DNA of 64,000 nucleotides, taken from contig MCGO01000003.1 of the NCBI GenBank assembly GCA_002104985.1, positions 434,001 to 498,000 on the forward strand. Reading direction: 5' to 3'. Shown here piece after piece: positions 1 through 16,775 of the stretch. Every line of letters begins with the position of its first letter. Positions within the stretch are counted from its first letter, which is position 1. A model generated the notes under the pieces. It did no database searches. It had not been told where the DNA came from and worked only from the letters and a program-made list of their open reading frames with translations. This stretch comes from Rhizoclosmatium globosum (lineage: Eukaryota; Chytridiomycota; Chytridiomycetes; Chytridiales; Chytriomycetaceae). Made by a program: the position numbers and the translations under genes.

Positions 1-202
1 AGTGTGTCTATTCAAATGGTCTCTTTCCTTGGGCTTTTGGTCACGAAACGTAAAGCTGATTTGGGCGTGTAAACCGTAGGATACTTAAGAGAGTTAGTTT
101 CCATCCGCATTGCTATTCGTTTTACTGTTATAAAAATAGATTAGACACACTTATTCCACAATATTAAAGTAGACACAAATTTTGTGAGCTTGAAGCTGGG
201 CA

Positions 203-1209
203 ATGCTCTCGCTCATCTTGGCAAAAAACACCCTTAAACCTTCGACAATGCCAATCCAAGAAGGATACCAAGGAAGCGTGTTCCAAAGCAAACTACCACA
301 CACCGTCGTTGAGAACATCTTTTCGCGAATCGCACCAAATTCAGTTGTCAAATTCGGGCGATTGTGTCGCCGCATCCGAGAATGCCTCGCCAACCCGCAC
401 TTTGCCGCAATGAACATGGCCCACTTCTATCTGCGCAACAAACACATGTCCAAGTCGACGCTGAGCAGCCACGCCGTGTCAATCAACAACAACGGCATCC
501 TCCAACTCCACCACCAACACGCAAAGGAAAACACGCACACGGACGCCCTCTTTCGATCGTGGTTTCTCTGGCCTGAACTCTATCAGAGAACATACGCTCA
601 ATTCCTGCTCTTAGACACAAGTTGCAACACAGAAGTCATTCAATCCCACTTTGAATTCCTCCGCGGAAGACTTCCCGGACCTTCTCTTATCCTCCTAAAG
701 GATACCCTAACAGTCCTAGACCTCTCGAAAAACCTACTTGGTGGTGAAATTCCTTTCGAAATCGGACACTTGTACAAACTCAAAACTCTCAACCTATCGC
801 AAAATGGGTTCCATGGACCCATCCCTGCCTCCCTGACATCCCTGAATTTTCTGGAGGAATTGTATCTCAACCACAACAACCTATCAGGTGTGATTCCACA
901 AGACTTGGGATCAAGCAACCCTCAACTCAAAATAGTCCACATTCACGAGAACCCGTGCATTACTGGCACGATACCCGCATCGTTTGAAAACCTGAAGGAG
1001 TTTGAGTTTAAAGGTACGGGTGTTCGTGTGTCCATACAGTCACGTTTTTGGAGGGATGCAATAAATTAAAGGTGCAGGATGCAGTTCGGAAGGTGAATTG
1101 TGGTGCTAAAATTGTGGAACCACATATCATGTGTAACGTGCTGTTGACTCGGGAAAAGATATATGAGATTGAGGTGGAGTCGGTGTTTGGGAGGAAGATA
1201 AGGGTTTGA
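203..1209 (+). CDS. F-box-like leucine-rich repeat protein (copy 1)
   Basis: The protein opens with a hydrophobic/basic segment reading LPHTVVENIFSRIAP and GRLCRRIRECLANP, which resembles an F-box-like helical start, followed by plant-type LRRs of the form LxxLxLxxNxLxGxIP (about residues 165-260). A second gene at 40529-41521 on the minus strand has the same layout, including the GRLCR...CLNHPQFA segment, so the two are paralogues. The uninterrupted frame stops at 1069. If the A run near 1062 were one base longer, the frame would continue in an uninterrupted reading to a stop at 1209. Function is unknown; an SCF substrate receptor or scaffold role is only a guess from the F-box-like start. 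No signal peptide or TM segment is evident. Confidence 0.6.
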
Positions 1210-1379
1210 GCAGCTTTATTATTGGTTGATAGTGTTATTTTTTATGCTGTAGATGTCTGCATAAATCCTATATTTCAATGAACGTCTGTCGGAACAATCA
1301 TTATGTGAACTAAATTGGAAATCTCGGAAAGTTTTGGTGGATACGAAACAAAGGCAAGGAAAATCCTTACACAACTGGA

Positions 1380-4334
1380 ATGCTGTCGTTCTTGCTGCTA
1401 CTATTGTGGTTTATATCTCCATCGCTACAAATCGGACTTCCTGTTGCTCCTGGAAAAGGGCAGAGTTCTGTCACAGTTGCTATCATCGGCCTCTACTCCG
1501 AGCTGATTTACAACAGTCCATCTGACTACAGCCAATATGACCCCTTTAACACGCCAAGTTGGCAACTATACGATGATCTTGCCATCGAGCAAGCAGCGCA
1601 AATGATTAACGCGAATAGCTCCATTCTTCCCAACACAACAGTGAAAATCAAACATTTCAATTTCTATGACCCTCGTTATGCTTCGAATATATATGCTATC
1701 CAGTCATTTGGATATGCAGGCCTTGTAGCCTTGAATATTTCACAGAATCCAGACAATTCAGGTGAGTCGCGAATCTTGCACATCATGATGAGCTAAGCAA
1801 ATATTTATCACAAAAGATATTGTTGCCGTGATTGGAGGATGGGGAGGTAAACCTGTACGAATCGAAGCTGGAATTTATTCGCATTATGATGTAAAACCCG
1901 TCTTCCACCCCTTTAATTTCCATTAAATCATATTTAGATCCCCTATTGTGGTATCATACCATCCGATTCAGCTCTAGACAATAAGTACAACTATCCAAAC
2001 TTTTTCCGTACCCGTTGGTCTCAATTTGGTTACGAGCTTCATGTCCTGAAATTTCTCCAAACTCATAACGTGACTCGCATTGGAATCGTCACTAGTGGTG
2101 GAACAATCAGTCAAACTCTTCAAGATACATTCACCGCCAAGGGTATTGAAGTCACGGTCTTTGTCATTATGAAAGTAATCAACGATATTCCCTCTGTTCT
2201 CGCGTTGTTGAAGAAAACCGATGTGCGTTATATTTATGTAGACTTCGCGTCGGGAGAGTTGACGAGTTATCTCTACTTTACCGCTTATGACTACGGCTTA
2301 TTGGTCCCAAGTACGTTTGGATGAGCCAAGACTATCCTTACTTTGATGGGCAGGAGAAGGTTTTCCCAAATCGAACACTGGATAACGATGTTGCCGGCTT
2401 CTTATTCATATATGGTGCTCCTTTGCTAAACTGGGATGGGACTGACTATCCGCCAACATACAACCAGCTTAACGAGTCAATATATTCAAATTGGCCTGTT
2501 GTTGATGGAATGAGAGTGGAAAATCTTAATTTAACGATTCCCACCGATCAACTTCCATTTTATCCTCCACAGCAATATATGGAAGGCGCATACGACTGTA
2601 TCATGATGCTCGCGGCAGGATTCGACAAGCTCTTACGAGACGACCAAACCACTTCACCAGCACAACTTTCAAAGCGAAAGCTGCAGAAAAAGCTGAACTT
2701 GAAGCTTTGGCAAAAAAGTGGATATCAAGGAATAGGAAATATACCGTTGAGTATGAATGATGTCGGGTCGGCAGATAGCACATTTTATTGGATACAATCG
2801 CACAAGGATACAACTTTCCAATCGCAGCAATCACATATCCAAACTTATCGATTACTGATTATCCTAATGCAACAGTTTTCAATGGAAACGGAACCTCTTG
2901 GCCGTCTGATGGATCCGTAAAGATAACTTTAGTCTCTTTGATTGAGAATGCAAGTCTTCGCGCTTTTCTGACGTATGCCATGGAGGCCGGAGGGATTTTT
3001 CTATGCGTCGTTTGCTTCGTCGTTCAGGTTGTTGTTTCTAAGCGAAGGAGAAAGGATGCTGCTATTTACAGCACGGGCTGATTGTATCTGGCGCCACGAT
3101 AAGCTATCTATCACTTTCTTATTACGTTGGCACTCCAACTATTAAAGACTGTGTGCTTCGTGTGTGGCTTCCGCTCTCGGGACTTCCTTGAGTCTGCTTA
3201 CAATCATCATCAACAACGCAAGGTTGTATTATATCTTCAACAGTCGAACTAATATATCAAAATGGAAGCTATCAAACAGTGTCCCGCTAACAGTCACGTT
3301 CACTTTAGTGTTCGTGTTCCAATGCATTCTGTTAGTATGGGCATTTCAAAACAATCCGCCACACATGTAGTCCTACTATCACAAGGGATAAAATCAGTCG
3401 TTTGCGTGGACTCCTTGCACAATTTTAATGCCTTGACCGCTTTCATCACCTTGGGATCGTTGCTCATCTTGGCGCTATTCACATTGGCTTCTAACATGCG
3501 CAACATTTCTCAAGAGTACAATGAATCAATTCAAATGCTATTTATTGCAATTTCTTGTGTCTGCACCTCGGGAATCTTCCTACCTACAATCTTAACTGAA
3601 ACGCCATCCACGAGGCAAGTGTTTTCAGAAGTACTGCTCATTGGAATCACTACAACGATTATAATATTCATATACTTGGTTCCAAAACTTGCATTGAAGA
3701 TTGCCGAAGCGGCGGGGATAAAGCAAATCTTGCGTTTGGCAGCACGCATTTCAAGTCGTATGTCCCAGTCAAAATCGGCTGCCACTTCTAGGTCGCAAGG
3801 ACGAAGTCCAAATGTTTCGGTTGTTAGATCCGTGAGCGCAACTCCTCAAATTCGATCCTCAAATCAGGCTTCGCGTGGCTTCACTTTTACTCCAATCCTA
3901 CTGAAAGGTGTACCCTCTTATCAGACATGTTCGTTCATTTCTCGGTCCATTTGGAAAGAGGCTGGTATCGGTATTTGCAAACAAGGTTACAAACTATCGG
4001 ACTCATCTTCACTTCACGAACAATGTTTCATATCATTCCATTGAAGGCAATCATTGACTTGAACACAAATTTGAGTGATGGCTACAAACTCTATATTTCT
4101 TATCGACTATTTGCAAAATCAAAATCGAAATCAAATGAAATTCAGCAGGTTGTGGTTGAGTTTGGGAGTCAAGATGACCTGGAACATGCATTTGAAACCA
4201 TCGCTGATGATGGAAACAAGAGGGATTCGGGGCAAGTGACAATACGCAGAGATTCACACTTGCCCCAAACAAAGAGTAATAAAAAGAGAAGTAAACAAAA
4301 TAATATCGATTCACCGGAACGCCACAATCCGTAA
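1380..4334 (+). CDS. Class C (GABA-B-like) GPCR with C-terminal PH-like module, paralogue A
   Basis: A signal peptide (MLSFLLLLLWFISPSLQ) is followed by an ANF-receptor/periplasmic-binding-like ectodomain (VTVAIIGLYSEL, GGWGGKPVRIEAG, VTRIGIVTSGG), then seven TM segments between about 2950 and 3700. The TM3 region reads CVLRVWLPLSGLP and NNARLYYIFNSRT, the pattern of metabotropic class C receptors. Introns are visible at 1762-1816 and 1891-1937. After a Ser/Arg-rich linker comes a C-terminal module (GLIFTSRTMFHIIPL, LSDGYKLYISYR, VVVEFGSQDDLEHA) that recurs in the three other paralogues. The open frame breaks at several points, for example near 2303 where GGG appears as GG, near 3070-3180, and near 3950. 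I treat these as sequence errors. The ligand is unknown; a plasma-membrane sensor role follows from the family. Confidence 0.8.
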
Positions 4335-4407
4335 TTTTTTTCCATCCGTTCCGTGTACGGATAAGAGGACCAATTTCGAACCCAATTCTTCCAACTTCTC
4401 CCTGAAA

Positions 4408-8716
<4,309 letters not shown>

Positions 8717-8720
<4 letters not shown>

Positions 8721-9652
8721 AGATATATCGAAGGATAAATAGAGACATTGCGGTGTATTCGTCGCCAAGATAATAAACAAAATCGCAGCAGTATAGTTGC
8801 ACTAGATGAGATGTCCACATAAGGAGAGACATGGCTATTACTTTTTTGATGCGGTGCATCAACATCGTCATCATCATCGTCCAAATCATCAGATGACCGT
8901 TTCCTCTTGTTGTCCTTTACGACAGTAATGTGTCAGTTCAGTGAAAACAGAAGTTGTAGTATCTTACTGTTGACTCCTCTTCTCCCTCTTCTTCACCATC
9001 ATCATCGTCCTCGTCACCATCATCCCCACCCTCTCCTTAATCAGGATTAGTAAATGTGCGAATGGTGAATGTGCGCGTGGGAATACCTTCATCGTCCTCA
9101 TCATCATTCTCACTTCATCTCCGTCCTCCTCCTCATCTTCATACTCATCTTCCTCATCTTCATCGTCCTCGTCTTCCTCATCATCTTCATCATCGACTTC
9201 CTCGCCATCTTTGTTTGTGCCATCAAGAGACACGAGAGCAGGCAGCCATTCTATACAAAGAGCATCAGCATACTACTATGGATTCCAAGATAATTCAACA
9301 AGGATGGTACCAAAGAGGCGGGTGCGGTAGTCCTTGTTCTTCGCAACATTGTTTGCCTCGAGAACCAGGTGCTTCAGCGACGCGAGGCCCTTGAGCGGCT
9401 CGACGGCGGCCCAGTCAGAAAGTTTGTTGTTTGCGAGGTCGAGCTTAGTCAGCCGCGGCAGGGCGGCGCCAAGCGACGGCGGAAGGCGGCGATGCGGTTG
9501 TCGGCCGCGAACAGCGACACAACGTGCTCGGACGACACCGACAGAGAACTCAGCCCGCAGTTGCACATGGACAGCGATGTCGGCCCGCTGAGCTTGCTCA
9601 CTACCCCCGCTACGTCAAGCCCCTTGGTTCCGTCGCGATTGATTTCGTGCAT
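8717..9652 (-). CDS. ANP32-like acidic leucine-rich nuclear phosphoprotein
   Basis: The minus-strand protein has LRRs ([34 protein letters not shown]), an LRR cap ([18 protein letters not shown]) and a long Asp/Glu tract ending in a basic KRKR signal. This is the ANP32/LANP layout, whose members are nuclear histone-binding chaperones and phosphatase regulators. The cap is assembled across an intron of about 60 nt (near 9260-9320). Two more introns split the acidic tail near 9035-9085 and 8915-8967, each with clear GT and AG ends. A frameshift at 9481 disappears if the CC run there is read as CCC. The tail after the acidic block ([17 protein letters not shown]) reaches a stop at 8717-8719. The exact start and the last exon are less certain. 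Confidence 0.72.
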
Positions 9653-9814
9653 CTCTCTAGTATCTCGGATAGAAATAATTAAACATAATTAGGAGGAAAT
9701 AACCTGTATTCTATTGCTCTACCCATATACCTATTATTGCTTTCTACAGTTGTTAAACTGGGTCGTGCAAATGACGCGACCTTGTTTGGCGTTTGAAATC
9801 AAAAGGCCGCCAAT

Positions 9815-10742
9815 ATGTTCGCGATCTTCCAACCAACCAAATCAATCCACAAAACTCTTTCCAAAATGACAATCGCCGAGCTCCAGCAGAAGTACAAGAC
9901 CAACCCAACCCCTGCCCTCACAGACAACTCAGTCTTTGTCCCCTTCAAGCTCCTTGAAACTCAAGTCATTACCCACAACACCTCCCGCTTCATCTTTGCT
10001 CTCCCAGAAGGAACCACTCACTTGGGCCTGCCACCGCTTCCTGCCTTGTTACTCGCTTCACTGATGCTCTGGCACTGAGGTGATCCGTCCATACACTCCA
10101 ATTGAAGACCCAAACCTGGGGTACACTGGAAAGTTTGAGCTCATTGTGAAGCACTACGTTGGTGGACCATGTCACACACATCTTCAGCTTGAAGGCTGGA
10201 GACTTTTTGGACATGAAGGGACCATCTTGAAGTACCAATACGTTGCCAACAGGGACAGACACATTGGACTGATTGCTGGAGGTACCGGTATTACCCCACA
10301 CTTGCAAATCTTGCAAGAGGTTTGGGCGATGACAAGGATGACACTAAGGTAAGCCTTTTTTAAAGTTATTCAGCTTTTTTGTTATGTCAATCATTAACAA
10401 ATGCGCATACTCAGTTCACTCTCTTGTTTGCAAATGTGACTGAACAAGATATCTTCTCCGTGAATACCTTGATGAATTGGCTTCAAAGCACAAGGACAGA
10501 TTCATCTTCACTACCTGCTCGACAACCCACCAGCAAACTGGACTGGACGAACTGGACGCGTCACCAAGGAGGTTATTCAGGAGACTCTTCCAAAGCCTGG
10601 AGAGGGAAAAGTATTCGTTTGTGGACCATTGCCAATGGTTGCCTCCTTGTCGGGACTCAAAAACAAGGACTTTACTCAAGGAGAGTTGTCAGGTGCCCTT
10701 GCGGAACTCGGTTACGTCAAGGAGGAGGTCTTCAAATTCTAG
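9815..10742 (+). CDS. CBR1: NADH-cytochrome b5 reductase
   Basis: The enzyme passes electrons from NADH through FAD to cytochrome b5, for sterol and fatty-acid desaturation, at ER or outer mitochondrial membranes. Visible family motifs are the FAD-binding RPYTPI at about 10085, a damaged GGPMSTHIFSL segment at 10160-10195, the NAD-binding GLIAGGTGITP at about 10270, and the C-terminal VFVCGPLPM with a terminal KEEVFKF. One intron of about 65 nt lies near 10350-10414. The reading frame is broken at 10031, 10070, 10167, 10172, 10222, 10325, 10471 and about 10516. Each break is repaired by lengthening a C, T or G run by one base, which makes this the clearest case of homopolymer contraction in the window. 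The start could be 9815 or the internal Met at 9865. Confidence 0.88.
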
Positions 10743-10858
10743 GTGTTGACTTTAGCAACAAAATAAAAGCACTTTTGAAGTAGTCTTTTATGTATTCAAC
10801 CTGGTTTGGGAAGTTGAACTTGAAAGCCCCTTCCTTTTGATGTAAATCTCGCCCTCCA

Positions 10859-13656
10859 ATGTTCCTCCGCTCCTCTCATCTCCTCCTTTTTCTCATACAA
10901 CTCTCGTTAGTTGGTACTCTTGAAGCAGAGATACATATTGCAGCGGGAAAAGAGCAAAACTCAATCACAATTGCAGTGATTGGATTGTATTCCGAACTGG
11001 TTTACAATAACCCATCAGATTACAGTCAGTTCAATCCATTTTATGCACCCGGCTGGCAAATATACGACGACCTAAGTATCCAACATGCAACTCAACTGTT
11101 GAACGCCAACAGTTCAATTCTCCAAAACACCTCGATCAAACTCAAACACTTCAACTTTTATGATCCAGACTATGCCTATGATATATATGCAACTTCTTCA
11201 CTGGGATATGCAGGTCTTGTTGCTTTAAATATCACACAGAACCCTGAAAACTCCGGTGAGTAGTTTTCTTGAGTGGGTAAAGGGATAGGACTCACACTAG
11301 GTCAAAAGATATTGTTGCCGTAATCGGAGGATGGAGTGGTGATCCTGTCAAGATAGAAGCTGAAATCTATTCCTATTACAACATTCCTTATTGTGGGATT
11401 ATCCCCCCTGACTCCATATTTGACAACAAATATAACTACAAATCATTTTTCCGAACAACATGGTCTCGATATGGCTACGAGCTCCACGTGCTAAAGTTTC
11501 TACAAACCCACAATGTCACGCGAATAGGAATCGTTACGTACGGGTCTCCATTGAGTCAACGCCTTCAAGACACACTTACCGCAAACGGAATCGATATTCC
11601 CGCGTTTGCAATAGCGCCGGGATATGAAGATGTGAGCTCCGCAATTACAATGTTGAAAACCAAGATGTGCGTTACATTTATGTCGATTTGGGATCCGCCG
11701 AGTCCACAGCACATTTATACTTCCCCGCCGTCGACGCGGGCATAGTTGGACCCGACTATGTCTGGATGAGTATGGATTACCCTTCCTTCGCAGGTCAAGA
11801 AACAGTATTCCCAAACCGCTCCTTCGACGTGGACACGAAGGCTTTGTCTTCATTTATGGAGCTCCGTTGTTGAACTGGAATGGGACAGATTACCTCCAGC
11901 ATACAACGAGTTAAACAATTCAATGTATTCGAATTGGCCAATTGTGGAGGAGATCCCAATCGAAAACTTGAACATGTCCATTCCGACCTCCGAACTGCCT
12001 TACTTTTCTCCACAGGGATACATGGAGAACGCATTTAACTGTATTATGACGTTGGCGTCTGGGATGGACACACTGTTACGTCGAAACAAGGCCTTGACAC
12101 CTGAAATGCTTGCAAAACGAAGCTTCAAGATAAACTCAATCTCTCTCTTTGGAAGCAAAGTGGTTATCGTGGAATTGGTAACGTGCCGCTGGAGTTCAAT
12201 GATGTTGGCTCGGTAAAGGTAGCCTTTTATTGGATCACAACAGTTTCATCCACGTATCCGATTTCCATGATCACTTGGCCTGATTTATCTATCTCTCAGT
12301 ATCCGGAAGTGACGGTGTTCAATGGTAATGGGACCAAATGGCCGTCAGATGGAGCAATTAAGAAAACAAGGATTGCTCTCATAAATGAGGAACAAGCGAC
12401 GATTGTATACGTATTAGAAGCCATTGGAATATTTGTTTCTGCATTTTGCATCATAGTTCAAATGTTCTTGGAAACCAAGGTCGGACTGATTCCAACTCGT
12501 ATATGTTTGGATTGATTGCGTTGGGTTCACTCCTTAACTATCTCTCTTTATCATTTTATGTTGGAAATCCTACTGTAGAAGCCTGTTTATTGCGAGTCTG
12601 GCTTCCCTTCAGTGGACTTCCCTTAATCCTTCTTAGCATCATTTTCAAAAATGTTCGAGTCTATTATATATTCAGAAGCCGAACAATCATTCAGAAATGG
12701 AAGCTTTCAAACCTTTTACCTGTATCTTTTGTATTTGGTGGCTTGTTTCTGTTCCAAGGAACTTTGATTGTATGGGCATTTCAGAATCAGCCATCTACGC
12801 ATCTCGTAAAGCTTTCGGCGTCTGTTATGACTACAATTTGCTTGGATTCTCATGGCGGAATGAATACTGCAATAGCGTTTGGAATTCTGTCAGGGACTCT
12901 TGTTCTCGCGCTCCTTGTATTGGCTTATAAGACGCGAGACATATCGCACGAGTACAATGAGTCTATCCAAATGCTATTTATTGGAGTATTTTGTATAATT
13001 ATGACTGGGACTCTGGCTCCAAGTATCATTTTTTCCACTCCCTCGACAAAGCAACTTGTCTCAGAAGTGCTTTTTGTATGGCTGCCTACGACCGTTGTGA
13101 TATTCACATACTTATTGCCGAAAGTGGCTGTCAAAATTATGGACTCTGGCTGGCTCGACCATGCAAGAAAGACTCGTTTGAGACTCTCAGAGCGAATATC
13201 GCATATCAAATCCAAATCAGCTCTCAACAGTTCAAACTCAATCATGAATACACCGCGACAAACACGATTATTGAATCAGTTTCCTTCCACCAGTGCTACG
13301 TATTCTAAAGTCGTACCCATCCCAGTTAAGGGTGTTGTAACGTTTCAATTAGAGTCGCTTCTCTTACAAGAGCCTTGGAACTGGACATCCATCAGCATAT
13401 GCTCGCATTCTTGTAAATCCTCACCGTGGTTAATGCTTTCTTGTCGCAATCGTTTCAATCCATTCCCATACACAGAATCATTGACATACAGAAAGTACAA
13501 TCGGATAATTGTCACATATTGGTCATTCGCCGAAAGAATTTTTGGGCGTGCGGATTCTTTTCGACACGGGCGTTGAAGTTTGAGTTTGAAAACTGCGAGG
13601 ACCTCGAAATTGCAGAAAAAGTAATAACTGAAGCAAAAGTAAATGTCAAAGTGTAA
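10859..13656 (+). CDS. Class C (GABA-B-like) GPCR with C-terminal PH-like module, paralogue B
   Basis: Layout matches paralogue A: signal peptide (MFLRSSHLLLFLIQLSLVG), ectodomain starting SITIAVIGLYSELVYNNPSDY, then a 7TM region from about 12390 to 13140 with CLLRVWLPFSGLPLILL and NVRVYYIFRSRT. The cytoplasmic tail holds the shared module (FQSIPIHRIIDIQK, FEFENCEDLEIAEKVITEA). Intron 1 (11256-11308) is present at the same codon as in A, but the intron-2 position is uninterrupted at 11382/11383, so that intron was cleanly lost. Frameshifts occur near 11660, 11845, 12130, 12470 and 13410-13430. Spacing from the preceding CBR1 gene is only about 115 bp. Confidence 0.8.
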
Positions 13657-13901
13657 TTGTTGTTATTCATGTATGCTTCAAATAGATTAGTGTAATTAAC
13701 TGCAGATCTAAAAAATTTATGACGAGTCCGTACAACAAGTACACAATTGATTGAGTGAGACGTCAAAAATAATTTAAATACAGTCTGAAAATACATAGTC
13801 ATACATGTTATTGTGCTCTGCTGAGATGAAAAAGAAATTTCCGCAGTAGTAGCAATCTGAAAATCTCGGCAATCACACACTCATTCAGCCGCGATACTTC
13901 A

Positions 13902-16714
13902 ATGAAACATATCCTATGGAAACTAATCGCAGTCCTTGTCGCCACTGCCTCTCACCAAATCGGCCTCCCAGTCGCTCCAGCCAAGAATCAGAGCTCAGTG
14001 ACCATCGCGATTATCGGACTTTACTCGGAGCTAGAATACTACCCGCGGCCAACTACAGCACATTTGATTACTATATGACTCCCGGATGGCAAATCTACGA
14101 TGATTTGATGATTAGACATGCTGTTCAGCTCGTGAATGCCAATAGCTCGATTCTCCCCAACACAACCATCAAGATCAAGCATTTCAACTTTTACGATCCT
14201 AAATACGCACCGGATTATTATGCTACTGATTCTTTGGGCTACGCAGGATTAGTTGCTTTGAATCTTACCCAGAATCCGGATAACTCAGACATAATTGCCG
14301 TCATTGGAGGATGGGATCCAAAAACGTTGCAAGTGGAATCTAAAATATACGCTCAGTATGATGTGAGTTTCATTCCTTCCTTTGATTATTATCCTGACAC
14401 CCCTTAGATTCCATATTGTGGGATAATACCCTCCGACGCTTTCCTGGATGACAAAAACAACTACAAAACGCTTTTTCGAACCATTTGGTCTCAAACGGGT
14501 TTCGAGTTCCATCTCCTTGCCTTTCTCCGAAAAATTAACGTGACGCGAATTGGCATTGTTGCGTATGGCGACAACCCATTCGTTGAAGCTATTCAAAATG
14601 CATTGACTGCAAATGGCCTCGACGTGGCGACTTTTATCTTTGTTCCACGATTGGAAGACGTTTCTTCCGCGATTTCGATTCTGGAGAAGAAGGATATTCG
14701 ATATGTTTATATGAACCTTGGTAGTGAATACTTTGCAGGATATTTTTACTTCAGTGCTTCGGCGAGAGGACTTGTAGGGCCTGGGTATATTTGGATGGGT
14801 ATGGATTTTCCGTACTTTCCTGAACAATACACGACTTTTCCAAACCGGTCACTTGATGTGGAAGCCATGGGATTTATTTATATGGCAGGTTCCTCCTGGT
14901 TTACTTGGGTGATCCCTCAACATCCGTCTTTGTTGGGTTGAACACGTCGTTGGGTTTGAATGGCCCGTTGTGCCTGAAATCCCGATTCAGAATATGAATT
15001 ATTCGATTCCTACTGATCAGTTTCAGTTCTTTGGGATCAATGGTTATATGGAAGGCGCATACGATTGTATCATGACTTTGGCAACTGGATTTGATAAATT
15101 GCTGCAGGAAGACAAATCCCTGACTCCAGAAAAGCTCTCTTCGAGACAGTTACAAAACAAGCTTAATCTTAAACTGTGGCAGAGAACTGGATTTCAAGGC
15201 ATCGGGTACGCTCCTTTGGTTTATAATGATAATGGGGACTGGGAGCTTCCATTCTATTGGGCCACGATAGGCCCACAGTATAACATGTACGTATCCGCAA
15301 TAACGTACCCCAACTATTCGGTCGCGTTATTCCCCGACTCAACGTATTTCAATGGGAACATGACCACATGGCCACCTGATGGGTCAGTTGTAAAGACGAA
15401 AATTGCGCTGATTGAGGAATTAAGCATTCAAGCACGCATTATTTATGCGCTTGAAGCATTTGGATTCGCACTCGGTGTCTTCTGTGTCGTAACTCAAGTC
15501 AATTATCCTCGCGTGGGAGTAAAGACTCAAGCCTACATTTCACCATTGTGATTATTCTCGGCGCTTTCTTATGTTACGGGTCATTAACAAGCTTTATTGG
15601 AACACCGACCACTAGATTATGCGTGCTTCGGGTTTGGCTTCCAATTACAGGACTTCCTTTGATGCTTTTGGCAATAACCATCAAGAATGCCAGGATTTAC
15701 TTTGTTTTCAGCAGTAAAACGGTTATATCAAAGTGGAAGTTGTCTAGCGAACTCGCCATCTTTGTTATCTTGCTTGGAATCCTAATGTTTCAATTTATCC
15801 TCATCTCGTGGAATAGTCAGAATCGGCCATCTGCACATCTTTATGCATTATCTCGCACAGTGTTGGCGACGGTATGCACGGACTCCAACGATGGCGTCAA
15901 TCTAGTTACAGCAGTTGCGTCACTAACAGCAGCCGTGATTCTTATTCTAGTACTCTTGGCCTACAAAACGCATAACATCTCACAGAAATACAATGAATCT
16001 ATTCAGATACTTTTCGTGGGAGTCTTGATTGTCAGTTTAGCTGGAATATTCCTTCCAAATGTGTTTGTGTCGACACCGTCAAATCTCCAACTTTTTTCAG
16101 CTGTTCTCTTTGTATGGGTTACAACTACTGGTGTGCTCTGTATTTATTTGGTGCCCAAGTTGTTGGTTCAAACCCTCGAGAAATCAGAACTGCAGAAGGC
16201 ATTGTGGAAGGGACGACGACGACTCAACGAACAGCTCTCACAAACAAAGCATAAACCTGCGCAACGTACTTCTAAAGGTCAGTCTCAAATCAATTCTGGA
16301 GTTGGCTCCTTTCTTTCGAAGGGACATGCATCAACTATTGCCTCACTTTCAAGGGCCACAGTATCTCTTCAGCTAGTTAAGTTCAAAGGATATGCCTTTT
16401 ATCGTATATATTCAGCAGGCTCTAAATCGAGCTGGAAGGCCATGGCTTTGAGCCTCTGTAAATATCGGACAGAATTTGTTGGCTTGATTTTAACCAGCGC
16501 GGAGACGTTCCAGTCAATATCTATTGAATCAATTATGTCACTTGATACAATAACCGTGGGGGGTCATTTCCTCGTAATTTCCTCCAACTTGAAAAGTGGA
16601 TTGTATTCAGCCAAACAGCAGACTATTGTTGAGTTTGAACATTCTGAAGATCTTGAGCTCACACATCAAACCATATCTGACGCACGAGAGCAGCTCAAAA
16701 AGGCTGGAGGATGA
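13902..16714 (+). CDS. Class C (GABA-B-like) GPCR with C-terminal PH-like module, paralogue C
   Basis: The start at 13902 gives a signal peptide (MKHILWKLIAVLVATASHQ) joined to GLPVAPAKNQSSVTIAIIGL, closely similar to paralogue A. The ectodomain continues through VTRIGIVAYGDNPF and MEGAYDCIMTLATGFDKLL. The 7TM region spans about 15430-16190, with CVLRVWLPITGLPLMLL and NARIYFVFSSKT. This copy has the longest undamaged stretch (15548-16714), covering TM2-TM7 and the whole C-terminal module (GLILTSAETFQSISIESIM, TIVEFEHSEDLELTHQTI). Intron 1 is missing here (uninterrupted at 14287/14288), while intron 2 is kept (14363-14407). Frameshifts near 14035 and 14930-14945 are likely sequence errors. ELP1 starts about 60 bp downstream. 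Confidence 0.83.
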
Positions 16715-16775
16715 GATGAGGGGACTCTTTCTTTCTTTCTTCTTTTCCCTTTTCTTCTTTTCCAACAAACAAAAA

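Noticed and set aside
8964..9233. Separate small acidic protein
   Set aside because: Splice sites join it to the LRRs upstream as the tail of the ANP32-like protein.
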